Made by a program: the position numbers and the translations under genes. DNA of 32,846 nt from Atopobiaceae bacterium (lineage in GTDB: Bacteria; Actinomycetota; Coriobacteriia; Coriobacteriales; Atopobiaceae), in the NCBI GenBank assembly GCA_017533825.1, contig JAFWIE010000062.1, positions 1-32,846 on the forward strand, in the 5' to 3' direction. Position 1 is the first letter of the stretch. Every line of letters begins with the position of its first letter. Positions 7,753-16,046 of this stretch are shown here, piece by piece. The notes beneath the pieces are model-generated. The model was not told the DNA's origin, ran no database searches, and was given only the letters and a program-made list of their open reading frames with translations.

Positions 7753-9318
7753 ATGGGTGTCGTTCACTTCGACGAACGGGTAAGAGGCGCCTCGCATGAG
7801 GCGCACGGGATTGTGTGTCAGGATAGCGCCGCCTCGCGCGAGATTGAGGGCCAGCACGGATGGGCGTATGTCGCGGCGATTGCCGACGGGCACGGGGACC
7901 CTGCGTGCTTTAGGAGCGACAGGGGCTCGCGCATTGCGGTGAATGTGGCGCTTGCTGCGTTGGAGGTACTCGCTCGGGACTACCTCGATGCCGATGACGA
8001 CGCGCGCCGCGACGCGCGCGCCGACCTTCTCGGCAATGATGAGTCGAATGGCATCCGACATCGGTTGGCGCGCGACATCGTGTGTGCATGGCGCGCCCAG
8101 GTGGTGGGTGACTACGCAGACGATCCGGTGCCCGAGCTGGACGAGGCGCTCGCTGGCAAGGAGGACCAATTCCGAGAGTACGTGCCGCTCTTGTATGGAA
8201 CCACGTTGGTGGCGGCTGTCATGCTGCCCGACCTCAGTCTGCTGGTGCAGCAAGGAGACGGGTGCACGACGGTGATCTTCTCTGACGGACGCGATCCGCT
8301 GGTGCGAGCAGATGTGGTCCCGGAGGACGAGCTGTGCGTGGGCAACATCACCACGTCGCTCTGCGATACGGATGCGGCGCTACGCATGCGTGTGGTTGCG
8401 CTGGACCATGCCGTCGATCCGGTTGCGGCGCTCTTTGTGGGAAGCGATGGGATCGACAAGTCCCTCCAGGGGGCAGACGGGGCATCGGACCTGTTTGCCG
8501 GCGTGGCGCTCAGCGCGTTGGACCGCGTTTCCGCAGGCGAATGGGACGTCGAGGTGATGCGGCGTGAGCTTCGGGAGATGATGACGCGGCTGAGCCAGTC
8601 GGGCATTGGGGACGACGTCTCTCTGGCGGGCGTGGTCGATGTTGGTGCGATTGCCGGGGTTGCGGGGCAGCTCACAGACGAGCGCAGACGCTTCGGAGCC
8701 ACGGCGGAGCTGGCGGCATGCCAGGCGAGACTGAGCTCGATGAGACGCAAGTACGAGTACTACTGCGCACTCGAGCCGCCCACCGACGTCGTGGCGGCCG
8801 AGAAGGAAGCGTATCTCGCCGAATACCGAGAGCTGGAACAGAGAGTTTGCCAGTTGCAGGACGAGCTTGTGGATCCCCTGGGGAATGACCTTCCGATGGA
8901 TGGCCAATCGGGGGACTACCCCTCGGCGGACTCCCCAGCGGACCCCCCGGCGGACCCCTCGGCGGACGCCCCAGCGGACCCCCCGGCGGACGCTTCCGAG
9001 TGGTCTGCTGCTGCAGATGATGCGCCGCACGTTGCAGAGTCGTCGTCTGTTGTGGCACAATCGCCTTCTCGTGTGCTGGCTGGATCACCTCAAGTCGAGC
9101 CGGCACCCGATAGGCGCAAGGTATTGTTGATCGGTGCCATTGCGGTGCTTCTCGCCGTGTTGCTCTGCATGGCATTCGCCCTGCTCCTTCGTGGAAGTGG
9201 GGTGGAGCAGGTGCCGAGCGATCAGGCACCGAGCGGCGACGACGCAGCCATCGAGGCACCCGCGTCCGACGGAGCAAGCGAAGAGGTTCTCGGTGACGGG
9301 CGAGGTCATTGGCACTGA
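7753..9318 (+). CDS. PP2C-like protein phosphatase with C-terminal membrane anchor
   Basis: 521 aa, ATG after GGTGGG, 10 bp downstream of the previous gene. Motifs of the PPM/PP2C family: CQDS near residue 23, ADGHGD near 45, GSDGID near 231, and GDDVSLAGVV near 285, which together supply the metal-binding aspartates. A helical, charged segment (about 310-375) is followed by Pro-Ala-Asp repeats (about 390-415) and a hydrophobic helix at about 456-481, then a short tail. The phosphatase domain should therefore be cytoplasmic and tethered to the membrane. It is the natural antagonist of the kinase at 4886-6202. Last gene of the operon; mtnN starts 22 bp later and may be co-transcribed. Confidence 0.85.
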   Translation: MGVVHFDERVRGASHEAHGIVCQDSAASREIEGQHGWAYVAAIADGHGDPACFRSDRGSRIAVNVALAALEVLARDYLDADDDARRDARADLLGNDESNGIRHRLARDIVCAWRAQVVGDYADDPVPELDEALAGKEDQFREYVPLLYGTTLVAAVMLPDLSLLVQQGDGCTTVIFSDGRDPLVRADVVPEDELCVGNITTSLCDTDAALRMRVVALDHAVDPVAALFVGSDGIDKSLQGADGASDLFAGVALSALDRVSAGEWDVEVMRRELREMMTRLSQSGIGDDVSLAGVVDVGAIAGVAGQLTDERRRFGATAELAACQARLSSMRRKYEYYCALEPPTDVVAAEKEAYLAEYRELEQRVCQLQDELVDPLGNDLPMDGQSGDYPSADSPADPPADPSADAPADPPADASEWSAAADDAPHVAESSSVVAQSPSRVLAGSPQVEPAPDRRKVLLIGAIAVLLAVLLCMAFALLLRGSGVEQVPSDQAPSGDDAAIEAPASDGASEEVLGDGRGHWH

Positions 9319-9339
9319 CGCATAAGTGAGGAGATTCTA

Positions 9340-10041
9340 ATGGCGGAGCAGCTGTTTGGCATTATCGGTGCGATGGACTCGGAGGTCGCGTATCTCAAGT
9401 CCCAACTCGAGCATGTGACTTCGACGCGCGTCTCGGGCATGGAGTTCTATAAGGGGGAGCTCGCCGGGGCTTCGGTCGTGCTGGTCAAGTGTGGCATTGG
9501 CAAGGTGAGTGCCGCCATGTGTACGCAGACCCTCATCGATCGCTTTGGCGTCACGCACGTGATCAACACGGGCGTTGCGGGTTCGCTTGACGCGCGCATC
9601 AACATCGGCGACATCGTCGTCTCGACCGATGCCGTGCAGCATGACTTCAACGTGGCCGCACTCGGGTATAAGATGGGGCAGATTCCCGACTTGGACGTCT
9701 TGGCGTTTCCCGCTGACCGCGACTTGTGCTCCAAGGCTGTTGACGCGGTCGGACGAGTCGCCCCTGAGGTTGACGTGCATGAGGGCCGCATTGCATCGGG
9801 CGATCTTTTTGTTTCCTCGATGACGCAGAAGATTCGTCTGTCCCAGAGCTTCGACGCGATCTGCTGCGAGATGGAGGGTGCCGCCATCGCGCAGGTCTGC
9901 TATGTGTCGGGAGTGCCTTTCGTCGTCGTGCGTGCCATTTCGGACAAGGCGGACGGTTCGTCGCACATGGACTACCGGGCCTTCGAGCTTGCGGCTGCTG
10001 ATCGGTGCGCGCGCATCGTGGAGGAACTCGTCCGTCAATAG
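9340..10041 (+). CDS. mtnN: 5'-methylthioadenosine/S-adenosylhomocysteine nucleosidase
   Basis: 233 aa, ATG after GAGGAGA. It hydrolyses MTA and SAH to adenine plus the thioribose, recycling the by-products of methylation and polyamine synthesis. Seen: N-terminal IIGAMDSEV with the catalytic Glu, the NTGVAGSL phosphate/ribose loop, CEMEGAAIAQ for ribose binding, and RAISDKAD with the catalytic Asp. Length matches the usual ~230 aa. It follows the signalling operon by 22 bp but its housekeeping role gives no obvious link. Confidence 0.95.
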   Translation: MAEQLFGIIGAMDSEVAYLKSQLEHVTSTRVSGMEFYKGELAGASVVLVKCGIGKVSAAMCTQTLIDRFGVTHVINTGVAGSLDARINIGDIVVSTDAVQHDFNVAALGYKMGQIPDLDVLAFPADRDLCSKAVDAVGRVAPEVDVHEGRIASGDLFVSSMTQKIRLSQSFDAICCEMEGAAIAQVCYVSGVPFVVVRAISDKADGSSHMDYRAFELAAADRCARIVEELVRQ

Positions 10042-10073
10042 AGTGCCACGCGCACACGAGGCCGTCCGAGATT

Positions 10074-10104
10074 GCCTGATGCCGCCCTGCGTGTGGCGTC
10101 AGGC
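10074..10104. terminator. Candidate bidirectional hairpin terminator
   Basis: GCCTGATGCC pairs with GGCGTCAGGC (ten pairs, one wobble) around an 11-base loop. It sits in the 69-bp gap between two convergent stop codons (mtnN ends 10041, the regulator ends 10111). No long T run follows on either strand, so termination strength is uncertain. Confidence 0.55.
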
Positions 10105-10110
10105 GCGCAT

Positions 10111-10866
10111 TCAGGCGCGTATGGTGTCGCTGAGAATCACACAGCGGTTCGCGGGCAGCCACACGCTGCCCCATTCGAAGGGTGTCTCGTCATCGAGCCT
10201 CACGAGCTGGTCGAGGTTGAGCACCGGCGCGTGTTCGTCGCAGTCGAGCCATGCCCCCCGCGTGCGCCCTGCCACGCGAGCGCTGTAGCTCATCTCGCAG
10301 CGGCCGACCCGATGGCCGCTCGTGCGTTCGACGGCGGCAAAGACCCCCTCCGTCGTGAAGTCCGCGTTCTCGAGTCCCGGACACACGCGCAGGTTGAGGT
10401 GGCTCTCGATCAGCATGACGGGCCTGCCGCGCAACGAGCGCACGCGCGTGAGGAAGAGATGTTTGGCGCCGGGCTCAAGCGCGAGGTTGCGCGCACACGC
10501 ATCGTTCGCGGACTCGATGCGCTGCTCCACGACGTGGGTCTGGTACGCAAGGTCCTGCTCGTCCATGGACTCGGCAAACGAGAGGAGCCGCGTCGAGCTG
10601 GGGCGCGCCATGAGCGGTTGGGTGACGAAGGTTCCGCGGCCACGCTGCTGCACGAGCAGGCCCTCGTTCACGAGGGTGCGAATCGCCTTCTGCACGGTGC
10701 CGCGCGCCACGCCGAGCATGGCGGCGAGCTCGTGCTCGGACGGCAGCGCCTCGCCTACGCCCCATTGCTTGGAGTAGACCTTCTCGCGTATGTAGTCCGC
10801 GACGTTTGCGTGAAGGGGGCCGTCTCCGTGAAGCAGCCCCCTGGTGAGGTCTGAGCCGTCGCTCAT
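10111..10866 (-). CDS. GntR-family transcriptional regulator (HutC/UTRA type)
   Basis: 251 aa. An N-terminal winged helix at about 20-85 has the GntR pattern (VADYIREKV, LPSEHELA, VARGTVQKAI, GRGTFV). The C-terminal ~150 residues resemble a UTRA effector-binding domain, including the segment with RPVMLIESHL. The ATG at 10866 overlaps the stop of the upstream gene (ATGA), so translation is coupled; a longer reading frame begins at 10914 but lies within that gene. The effector is unknown. Coupling suggests it controls its own operon. Confidence 0.85.
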   Translation of the reverse strand: MSDGSDLTRGLLHGDGPLHANVADYIREKVYSKQWGVGEALPSEHELAAMLGVARGTVQKAIRTLVNEGLLVQQRGRGTFVTQPLMARPSSTRLLSFAESMDEQDLAYQTHVVEQRIESANDACARNLALEPGAKHLFLTRVRSLRGRPVMLIESHLNLRVCPGLENADFTTEGVFAAVERTSGHRVGRCEMSYSARVAGRTRGAWLDCDEHAPVLNLDQLVRLDDETPFEWGSVWLPANRCVILSDTIRA

Positions 10867-11552
10867 GACGGGGCCACTCCGAGATGTGACGCGTCCTTGT
10901 CGCAGGCGTAGCATGCGAGTGCCTCGCGCAGCGCATCGTCGACCTCGCGGGCCGTCGAGGCAAAGAACTCCTCGTTGAGAAGGTCGTACTGTGGGATGTC
11001 CTCAATGTGGTGGGCTTGGTTGTCCCGCACGATGTCTGCGGCAGCCTTGACGGCGCGGCGCATGTCGTCGGGGTCCAGCTCGTACTGTTCGAACGCGCGA
11101 CACTGCTCGAGCACGGCGTCCGTCAGACGGGGAACGAGCGAGATGTCGAGCGTATGGCCGTACAGCGCGAAGTCGGCTTGCTTGCGCTGTCGGGTAAGGT
11201 CGCCCGGCTGCACGCCGATGCGCGCGATGTACTCGGTGGTGCGCAGGTTGTAGTAGTGGTCGCACAGGAGATGACACCAAGCTCCAAGGACGACGTCGTT
11301 CTTCTCGTGATCGCGCACGTACTTGCGATAGAACAGGCTGGCGTCGGGCGCGGGAATGAAGAGGGGATCGGCGAAGTGGGTGAGCTTGTACTCGATCTTG
11401 TGCGATACGTCGGGCACCATGTAGCCAACGTACACGTCGGGCACCAGATTGCCGAGGACGAAGGCGTCGCGGTCACAGATGACGGACGTGCAGGACTCGG
11501 CGTCGGCGAGAAGACGCTCCACGTGGGCGATATGTACATTCCAGCTAGGCAT
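10863..11552 (-). CDS. Zinc-dependent phospholipase C-like hydrolase
   Basis: 229 aa from the ATG at 11552 (an in-frame ATG at 11561 is the alternative). N-terminal MPSWNVHIAHVE, then LGNLVPDVYVG, and later His/Asp-rich segments (CHLLCDHYYN) recall the zinc-dependent phospholipase C/S1-P1 nuclease superfamily with its Trp-, His- and Asp-based zinc ligands. No signal peptide is seen, so a cytoplasmic location is inferred; substrate unknown. No Shine-Dalgarno is visible before either ATG, unlike its neighbours. TAGTAT lies 7 bp before the ATG at 11552, compatible with a leaderless transcript. Confidence 0.7.
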   Translation of the reverse strand: MPSWNVHIAHVERLLADAESCTSVICDRDAFVLGNLVPDVYVGYMVPDVSHKIEYKLTHFADPLFIPAPDASLFYRKYVRDHEKNDVVLGAWCHLLCDHYYNLRTTEYIARIGVQPGDLTRQRKQADFALYGHTLDISLVPRLTDAVLEQCRAFEQYELDPDDMRRAVKAAADIVRDNQAHHIEDIPQYDLLNEEFFASTAREVDDALREALACYACDKDASHLGVAPS

Positions 11553-11574
11553 GGCGTACATACTAACACAGCGC

Positions 11575-12022
11575 AGGCTTGTGGCATGGCCCGGTGGTGT
11601 CCCCTAACGAAATCGGAGGTTGTGGCATGGCCCGGGGACGTCCCCTAACGAAATCGGAGGTTGTGGCACGGCCCGGGGACGCCCCCTAACGAAATCGGAG
11701 GTTGTGGCACGGCCCGGGGACGCCCCCTAACGAAATCGGAGGTTGTGGCATGGTCGTCTCACAAAAAGCGAGGTTGCGGCAGAGAATCTAACGAAAAGCG
11801 AGGTTGTGGCATGCCACAAGTTGCCAATCCGTTAGATGCCGTGCCACAACCCCCGAATCCGTTAGGCCCCCGGCGCGGGCCGTGCCACAACCCCCGGATC
11901 CGTTAGGCCCCCGGCGCGGGCCGTGCCACAACCCCCGGATCCGTTAGGCCTCCGGCGCAGGCCGTGCCACAACCCCCGGATCCGTTAGGCCCCCGGCGCG
12001 GGCCGTGCCACAACCTCCATTC
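11575..12022. repeat. Opposed-arm array of the 41-bp repeat, copy 2
   Basis: Left-arm units (CTAACG, GGAGGTTGTGG) start at 11604, 11645, 11686 and 11727, exactly 41 bp apart, then two variant units with AAAAGCGAGGTTG. The right arm holds reverse-complement units, with GTTAG at 11831, 11861, 11902, 11943 and 11984 (41-bp steps for the last four). The arms meet at the perfect palindrome TTGTGGCATGCCACAA (11804-11819). Same family as 61-395. It lies between divergent genes (minus-strand gene from 11552, plus-strand gene from 12145), so it is not simply a 3' terminator. Spurious short reading frames cross it. Confidence 0.92.
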
Positions 12023-12062
12023 TCAATAGAGCGGCCCGGCGGTCGCGTTCACACAATTCCAT

Positions 12063-12091
12063 TTGGCGCGTCGTACGATGTGGGGTACTGT
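12063..12091 (+). promoter_or_regulatory. Candidate promoter of amrBA-amrS
   Basis: TTGGCG (12063-12068) and TACTGT (12086-12091) are separated by 17 bp, located 54 bp before the ATG at 12145 and just outside the repeat array. The -10 hexamer is weak. Confidence 0.4.
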
Positions 12092-12144
12092 GTGATGCAA
12101 TGTATCGTTGGGGTCCGCGACCACTTCGGAGAGGGGAGACGTGC

Positions 12145-13563
12145 ATGGCAATCGTTGGGGCATTTGCGATGCCGCATCCGCCGCTGATCATTCCGGCTGT
12201 TGGCAGGGGCAGGGAGCATGACATTCAGGCGACTGTCGACGCTTGCGAGGAGGTCGGGAGGCGCATCGCCGCGCTTACGCCCGACACGGTGGTCATCTCG
12301 TCACCGCACGCCACGCTGTATCGGGACTACTTCCACATCTCTCCGGGCAAGACCGCCCGCGGTAGCTTCTCGATGTACGGTGCTCCGCAAGCGTCGTACA
12401 AGGCGACGTACGACACCGAGCTCGTCCGAGCGATTTGCGCGGAATGCAAGGCAGAGGGCGTCGAGGCGGGCACGGACTACGAGCGAGACGCACGTCTCGA
12501 CCACGGCACCATGATTGCCCTGCACTTCATCGAGCATCACGTCCGGGGGTTCCGTGTCGTACGCATGGGGCTCTCGGGATTCTCGCCTGCCGAGCACTAT
12601 CGGCTCGGACGGTGCGTGCAGGTCGCTGCAGCACATCTGGGGCGGCGCGTCGTGTGGCTTGCCTCGGGTGACCTCGCGCACAAGTTGCTTGACGAGGGCC
12701 CGTATGGGTTTGCGCCGGAGGCTCCGGTGTTTGACGAGCGTGTGACGCGGGACTTTGCGACGGGGGACCTCGTGGACCTGCTCGCGATGGATCCCTCCCT
12801 GGCGGAGCGTGCTGCCGAGTGTGGGTTGCGAAGCTTTCAGATGATGAGCGGCGCCCTCGACCGGACCGCCGTGCGCAGCGAGTTGCTCAGCTACGAGGGT
12901 CCGTTCGGCGTGGGTTATGGCGTGGCGGCCTTCGAGCCCGCGAGCGAGGAGGGCGCGGACGAGAGTTGCGATCGCTTGGCATCCTACCTCGACCTGCGCG
13001 CAGCCGACCTTGCGAGGCGCAAGGAGCACGAGGACGCACACGTGCGCTTGGCGCGCCTTTCGCTCGAGTCGTACGTGCGGCATGGGCGGCGTCTCTCCGT
13101 GCCGGCGGACCTTCCCGCGGATGTGCGGAGCGACGCTGAGCTGATGGGCACGCGCGCTGGCTGCTTCGTGTCTCTGAAGGTGGACGGGGCGTTGCGCGGC
13201 TGCATAGGCACCATCGCGCCGACGCGGGCGAGCCTTGCCGAGGAGATTTGCGCGAACGCCATCTCTGCGGGAACGCGCGACCCGCGCTTCCCTGCGGTGC
13301 GTGAGCGCGAGCTCGACGACTTGGTCTACGACGTGGACGTGCTCACGGCGCCCGAGCCCATCGACTCGGTCGCCCAGCTCGACCCCGCGCGGTACGGCGT
13401 CATCGTGAGCTGCAGAGACGGGCGGCGCGGCCTGTTGCTCCCCGACCTCGATGGCGTGGACACGGTAGACGAGCAGGTGCGCATTGCCGCACAGAAGGGG
13501 CAGATCGACCTCGACTTCGACGACTATCGCCTGGAGCGCTTCGAGGTGGTGAGGCACCTGTGA
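12145..13563 (+). CDS. Fused AmmeMemoRadiSam system protein B-A (LigB-like + AMMECR1)
   Basis: 472 aa; the ATG at 12145 follows GGGGAG. Residues 1-~270 are a class III extradiol dioxygenase/LigB-like domain: AMPHPPLI, SSPHA, DHGTMI and SGDLAHKL supply the His/Asp/Glu pattern of the fold. Residues ~290-472 are an AMMECR1 domain with LRGCIGT and TRDPRFP. The two parts are usually separate proteins in AmmeMemoRadiSam loci; here they form one polypeptide. The stop overlaps the GTG start of the radical SAM gene (GTGA), so the products are coupled. The biochemical role of the system is not settled; AMMECR1/MEMO/radical SAM co-occurrence is what defines it. Confidence 0.9.
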   Translation: MAIVGAFAMPHPPLIIPAVGRGREHDIQATVDACEEVGRRIAALTPDTVVISSPHATLYRDYFHISPGKTARGSFSMYGAPQASYKATYDTELVRAICAECKAEGVEAGTDYERDARLDHGTMIALHFIEHHVRGFRVVRMGLSGFSPAEHYRLGRCVQVAAAHLGRRVVWLASGDLAHKLLDEGPYGFAPEAPVFDERVTRDFATGDLVDLLAMDPSLAERAAECGLRSFQMMSGALDRTAVRSELLSYEGPFGVGYGVAAFEPASEEGADESCDRLASYLDLRAADLARRKEHEDAHVRLARLSLESYVRHGRRLSVPADLPADVRSDAELMGTRAGCFVSLKVDGALRGCIGTIAPTRASLAEEICANAISAGTRDPRFPAVRERELDDLVYDVDVLTAPEPIDSVAQLDPARYGVIVSCRDGRRGLLLPDLDGVDTVDEQVRIAAQKGQIDLDFDDYRLERFEVVRHL

Positions 13564-14402
13564 GGCGTGTGCGCTGTGACGTGTGCCCGCGCGGATGCGC
13601 GTTGGTGCCGGGTACGGTGGGCGCCTGCAAGGCACGCGGCAACAGGGATGGGGTGATTGTCCCCCTCGGATACGGCCACGTCACCTCGATCGCGGTCGAT
13701 CCGGTGGAGAAGAAGCCCCTTGCGCGGTGGAAGCCGGGCTCGACGGTGCTCTCGCTGGGTGGCTATGGTTGCAACCTGCGGTGCCCGTGGTGCCAGAATC
13801 ACCGCATTTCTCAGGTGGGGTCCGATGGTGTGGCATGGCGCGAGCTCTCGCCCGAGGAGTTGGTCGCTCTTGCGCAGGAGCTCCATGAGAAGGACGCTCG
13901 CATGGTGGGTATCGCCTACACCTACAACGAGCCGCTCGTCTGCTGGGAATACGTGCGTGACGCCGGTGACCTTGCGCATGAGCGAGGCCTTGCGAACGTG
14001 CTCGTCTCGGCCGGCTGCGTGAACGGGCACGTCGTACGCGAGGTGGCGCCCCTCATCGACGCTGCCAACGTGGACCTCAAGTCGTTGCGCGAGGAAACCT
14101 ACGATGCATTGGGCGGCGACCTCCACACGGTGCAGGACACCATCGAGGCGCTTGCCGCCGAGCCCGGCTGCCATCTGGAGGTTACGACGCTGGTGGTCCC
14201 CGGTGTCAACGACACTTCCGCCGAAATCCGCGGGCTTGCCGCGTGGCTTGCCAGCGTCGATCCGGGCATCGTGTATCACGTGTCGCGGTTCTTCCCGAAC
14301 TGGCGCATGCGCGACCGTATGCCGACGCCCGTCTCGACGGTGTATGGCCTGGCCGAGGTCGCGCGCGAGCATCTTGCCTACGTCTACACCGGCAACTGCT
14401 AG
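13560..14402 (+). CDS. amrS: AmmeMemoRadiSam system radical SAM enzyme
   Basis: 280 aa, GTG start overlapping the stop of the fused B-A gene by 4 bp. The radical SAM cluster motif CNLRCPWC (CxxxCxxC) lies near residue 68-75, after LSLGGYG, and is followed by QNHRISQ, a pattern typical of this pyruvate-formate-lyase-activase-like family. CDVCPRGC near the N-terminus adds further cysteines. Later segments TYNEPLV, NVDLKS and TTLVVPGVND fit the SAM-binding barrel. It is somewhat shorter than the usual ~330 aa, mostly at the ends. Cytoplasmic; substrate unknown. Confidence 0.9.
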   Translation: MRRVRCDVCPRGCALVPGTVGACKARGNRDGVIVPLGYGHVTSIAVDPVEKKPLARWKPGSTVLSLGGYGCNLRCPWCQNHRISQVGSDGVAWRELSPEELVALAQELHEKDARMVGIAYTYNEPLVCWEYVRDAGDLAHERGLANVLVSAGCVNGHVVREVAPLIDAANVDLKSLREETYDALGGDLHTVQDTIEALAAEPGCHLEVTTLVVPGVNDTSAEIRGLAAWLASVDPGIVYHVSRFFPNWRMRDRMPTPVSTVYGLAEVAREHLAYVYTGNC

Positions 14403-14416
14403 CGGTGACGCGAGCG

Positions 14417-14442
14417 GTTGCCGGTCGGCAACGGCGTAGAAT
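14417..14442 (+). promoter_or_regulatory. Palindrome with -10-like hexamer before the lipoprotein gene
   Basis: GTTGCCG-GT-CGGCAAC (14417-14432) is a perfect 7-bp inverted repeat and TAGAAT (14437-14442) lies just after it. The site is 38 bp before the ATG at 14480 and 14 bp after amrS. It could be an operator over a promoter, or a weak terminator hairpin for amrS; no T run follows. Confidence 0.4.
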
Positions 14443-14479
14443 GCTGCCCTGCAGAGAAAGCCCATTCGGGAGGTGCCAA

Positions 14480-15577
14480 ATGCAACATGCAACGAATCGT
14501 CTGGCCAAGTTCCTCGTGATAGGATCCCTCGTCGTTGCCTCGGCGACCGGCTGCGCCGCGAACCCGCCGGCTGAGCCGCAACCTTCCGAGGCGTCCGCCG
14601 CCCAAACGGGTGAATCCGCTGCAGGTCAAGAGGCTGCCGCCGGCCAAGAGGCTGCCACGGGCCAAGAGTCCGCCACGGGCCAAGAGTCTGCTGTCGGCCA
14701 AGAGTCCGCCACGGGAGCCGGCGCGACGGATGCCCCCGCCGCGCAACCGGTCGCGCAGAATCTCGTTCCCATTGGACAAGGCGCGAACAGGGAGAACTTC
14801 GAGCAGCTGCTTCTGGAGCTCGTCTTCTCCTACGAGATGGGCACGATGGACGGATCGCAGGCGATGGAGGATACCCTTGCGGCGATTCGCCAGGTTGCGG
14901 AGCTGGACTATGCGGTTGCGCAGTCCATCGTGAGCAACTGGCAGGGGGTGTTTGCGAATCCCAACTATCAGCTCATCATGTTCGGTGGCGGCGACCTGGC
15001 GTCCGAACTCGCGCAGACGGGTATCCAAGACGCTCCGACCCACGCGTTCGTGGTCATGGGGTATGAGCTTCAGGATGGCGAGATGGGCGAGGAGCTCATG
15101 GCGCGCTGCGATGCGGCGGCAGCGGCTGCACGCTCGTATCCCAACGCGATCGTCGTCTGCTCGGGCGGGGCGACGGGACTCAACAACCCCGAGGGCTACA
15201 CGGAGGCCGGCGTGATGAGGGAGTATCTTGTCGAGACGTGCGGCATCGATCCCGCGCGCATCCACATTGACGAGAGTTCGCAAGACACCGCGCAGAACGC
15301 CGCGAACACCATGGCGATCCTGCGCGGACAGGGCGTCCAGACCTTCACCATCGTCACCTCCGCATACCACCAGGCGTGGGCACAGGCGGTCTACAACGCC
15401 GCCGCGGCGCTGAGCGCGCGTGACTATGGCACCCAGGTCACGATCGTGGGCAACTACAATGTCGACTTCCCGCTCACCGAGGTTGCGCCTGGCACGGAGG
15501 ACCGGTGGGCGGCAGAGCAGATGGCCGACGTTCTCGGCCTTCCCAAGGAGGAGATGCAGGCCCTCCTGTGGGTGTGA
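14480..15577 (+). CDS. YdcF/SanA-like (DUF218) lipoprotein
   Basis: 365 aa; the ATG at 14480 follows GGGAGG. A lipoprotein signal peptide (basic N-terminus, hydrophobic core, lipobox SATGC near residue 26) predicts anchoring on the outer face of the membrane. Next is a linker with about six repeats of the pattern GQE(A/S)A(A/T/V). The DUF218/YdcF domain spans about 190-350: HAFVVMGYEL, VVCSGGAT, EAGVMREYL, ESSQDTAQNA and VTSAYH are the family's strands and Ser/Thr-rich loops. YdcF/SanA proteins are linked to envelope integrity; biochemical activity is uncertain. A long reading frame extends upstream to 14243 but lacks a ribosome binding site. Confidence 0.85.
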   Translation: MQHATNRLAKFLVIGSLVVASATGCAANPPAEPQPSEASAAQTGESAAGQEAAAGQEAATGQESATGQESAVGQESATGAGATDAPAAQPVAQNLVPIGQGANRENFEQLLLELVFSYEMGTMDGSQAMEDTLAAIRQVAELDYAVAQSIVSNWQGVFANPNYQLIMFGGGDLASELAQTGIQDAPTHAFVVMGYELQDGEMGEELMARCDAAAAAARSYPNAIVVCSGGATGLNNPEGYTEAGVMREYLVETCGIDPARIHIDESSQDTAQNAANTMAILRGQGVQTFTIVTSAYHQAWAQAVYNAAAALSARDYGTQVTIVGNYNVDFPLTEVAPGTEDRWAAEQMADVLGLPKEEMQALLWV

Positions 15578-15677
15578 CCGACAAACCTGCGGGTGGCCCT
15601 TATGATCGCGCGAACTACCGGCCTATGCCTCAGGAGCTATCGGTACAGCCTTGCGAATCACCGGTCCGTGCCTCATG
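15578..15677. other. Intergenic stretch with degenerate repeat ends
   Basis: No gene. Phrases resembling the ends of the palindromic elements to the right recur (ACTACCGG, TATCGGTA, ATCACCGG), suggesting an eroded element. No promoter or terminator is obvious. Confidence 0.4.
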
Positions 15678-15770
15678 AATTACCGACAATGGGCATAACG
15701 CTTGCTGAAAAGCAGAATAACTGCAGGTAAAAAGGGCATGCGTCGACAGCAAGCTTCCATTGTCGGTAAT
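15678..15770. repeat. Palindromic element, long form (L1)
   Basis: About 92 bp bounded by perfect 14-bp inverted ends ATTACCGACAATGG and CCATTGTCGGTAAT. The interior is AT-richer than its surroundings and contains CTGCAGGTAA and GGGCATGC, shared with the long forms at 19108 and 24527. Followed after 11 bp by a short-form element. Confidence 0.9.
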
Positions 15771-15781
15771 AACGATAGAGT

Positions 15782-15854
15782 ATTTACCGACTAAGGGACA
15801 CGGGGTGGTCCCGTTCCTGCGGTTTTGTGCCGTGCGCTGCCCATAGTCGGTAAT
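15782..15854. repeat. Palindromic element, short form (S1)
   Basis: About 73 bp with ends ATTTACCGAC and GTCGGTAAT and the conserved core GTTCCTGCGGTTTTGT. Four further copies occur at 16855, 19211, 24139 and 24630, all with the core on the plus strand. It forms an L-S pair with the element just before it. Confidence 0.9.
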
Positions 15855-16046
15855 TCGGGAGGAGGGACCAGCGCTCTGGACGGAATGGTCGGTCCATTCG
15901 AAATTGTGCACCTTGAGCTGCTGCATCGAGTGCCTCCATGCTCGAAGATGTCGATGCCATCGAGCGAGCGTGACCGTGGGAGCGAATGGTGACATGTTTC
16001 GCCCCGTATGCGCCTGCTAGTCGCCCTGTCCTCTCGGGTCTGCAAG
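15855..16046. other. Intergenic stretch without recognised feature
   Basis: I see no supported gene, promoter or repeat here. Short reading frames on both strands lack ribosome binding sites and continue into the flanking repeats. Confidence 0.5.
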
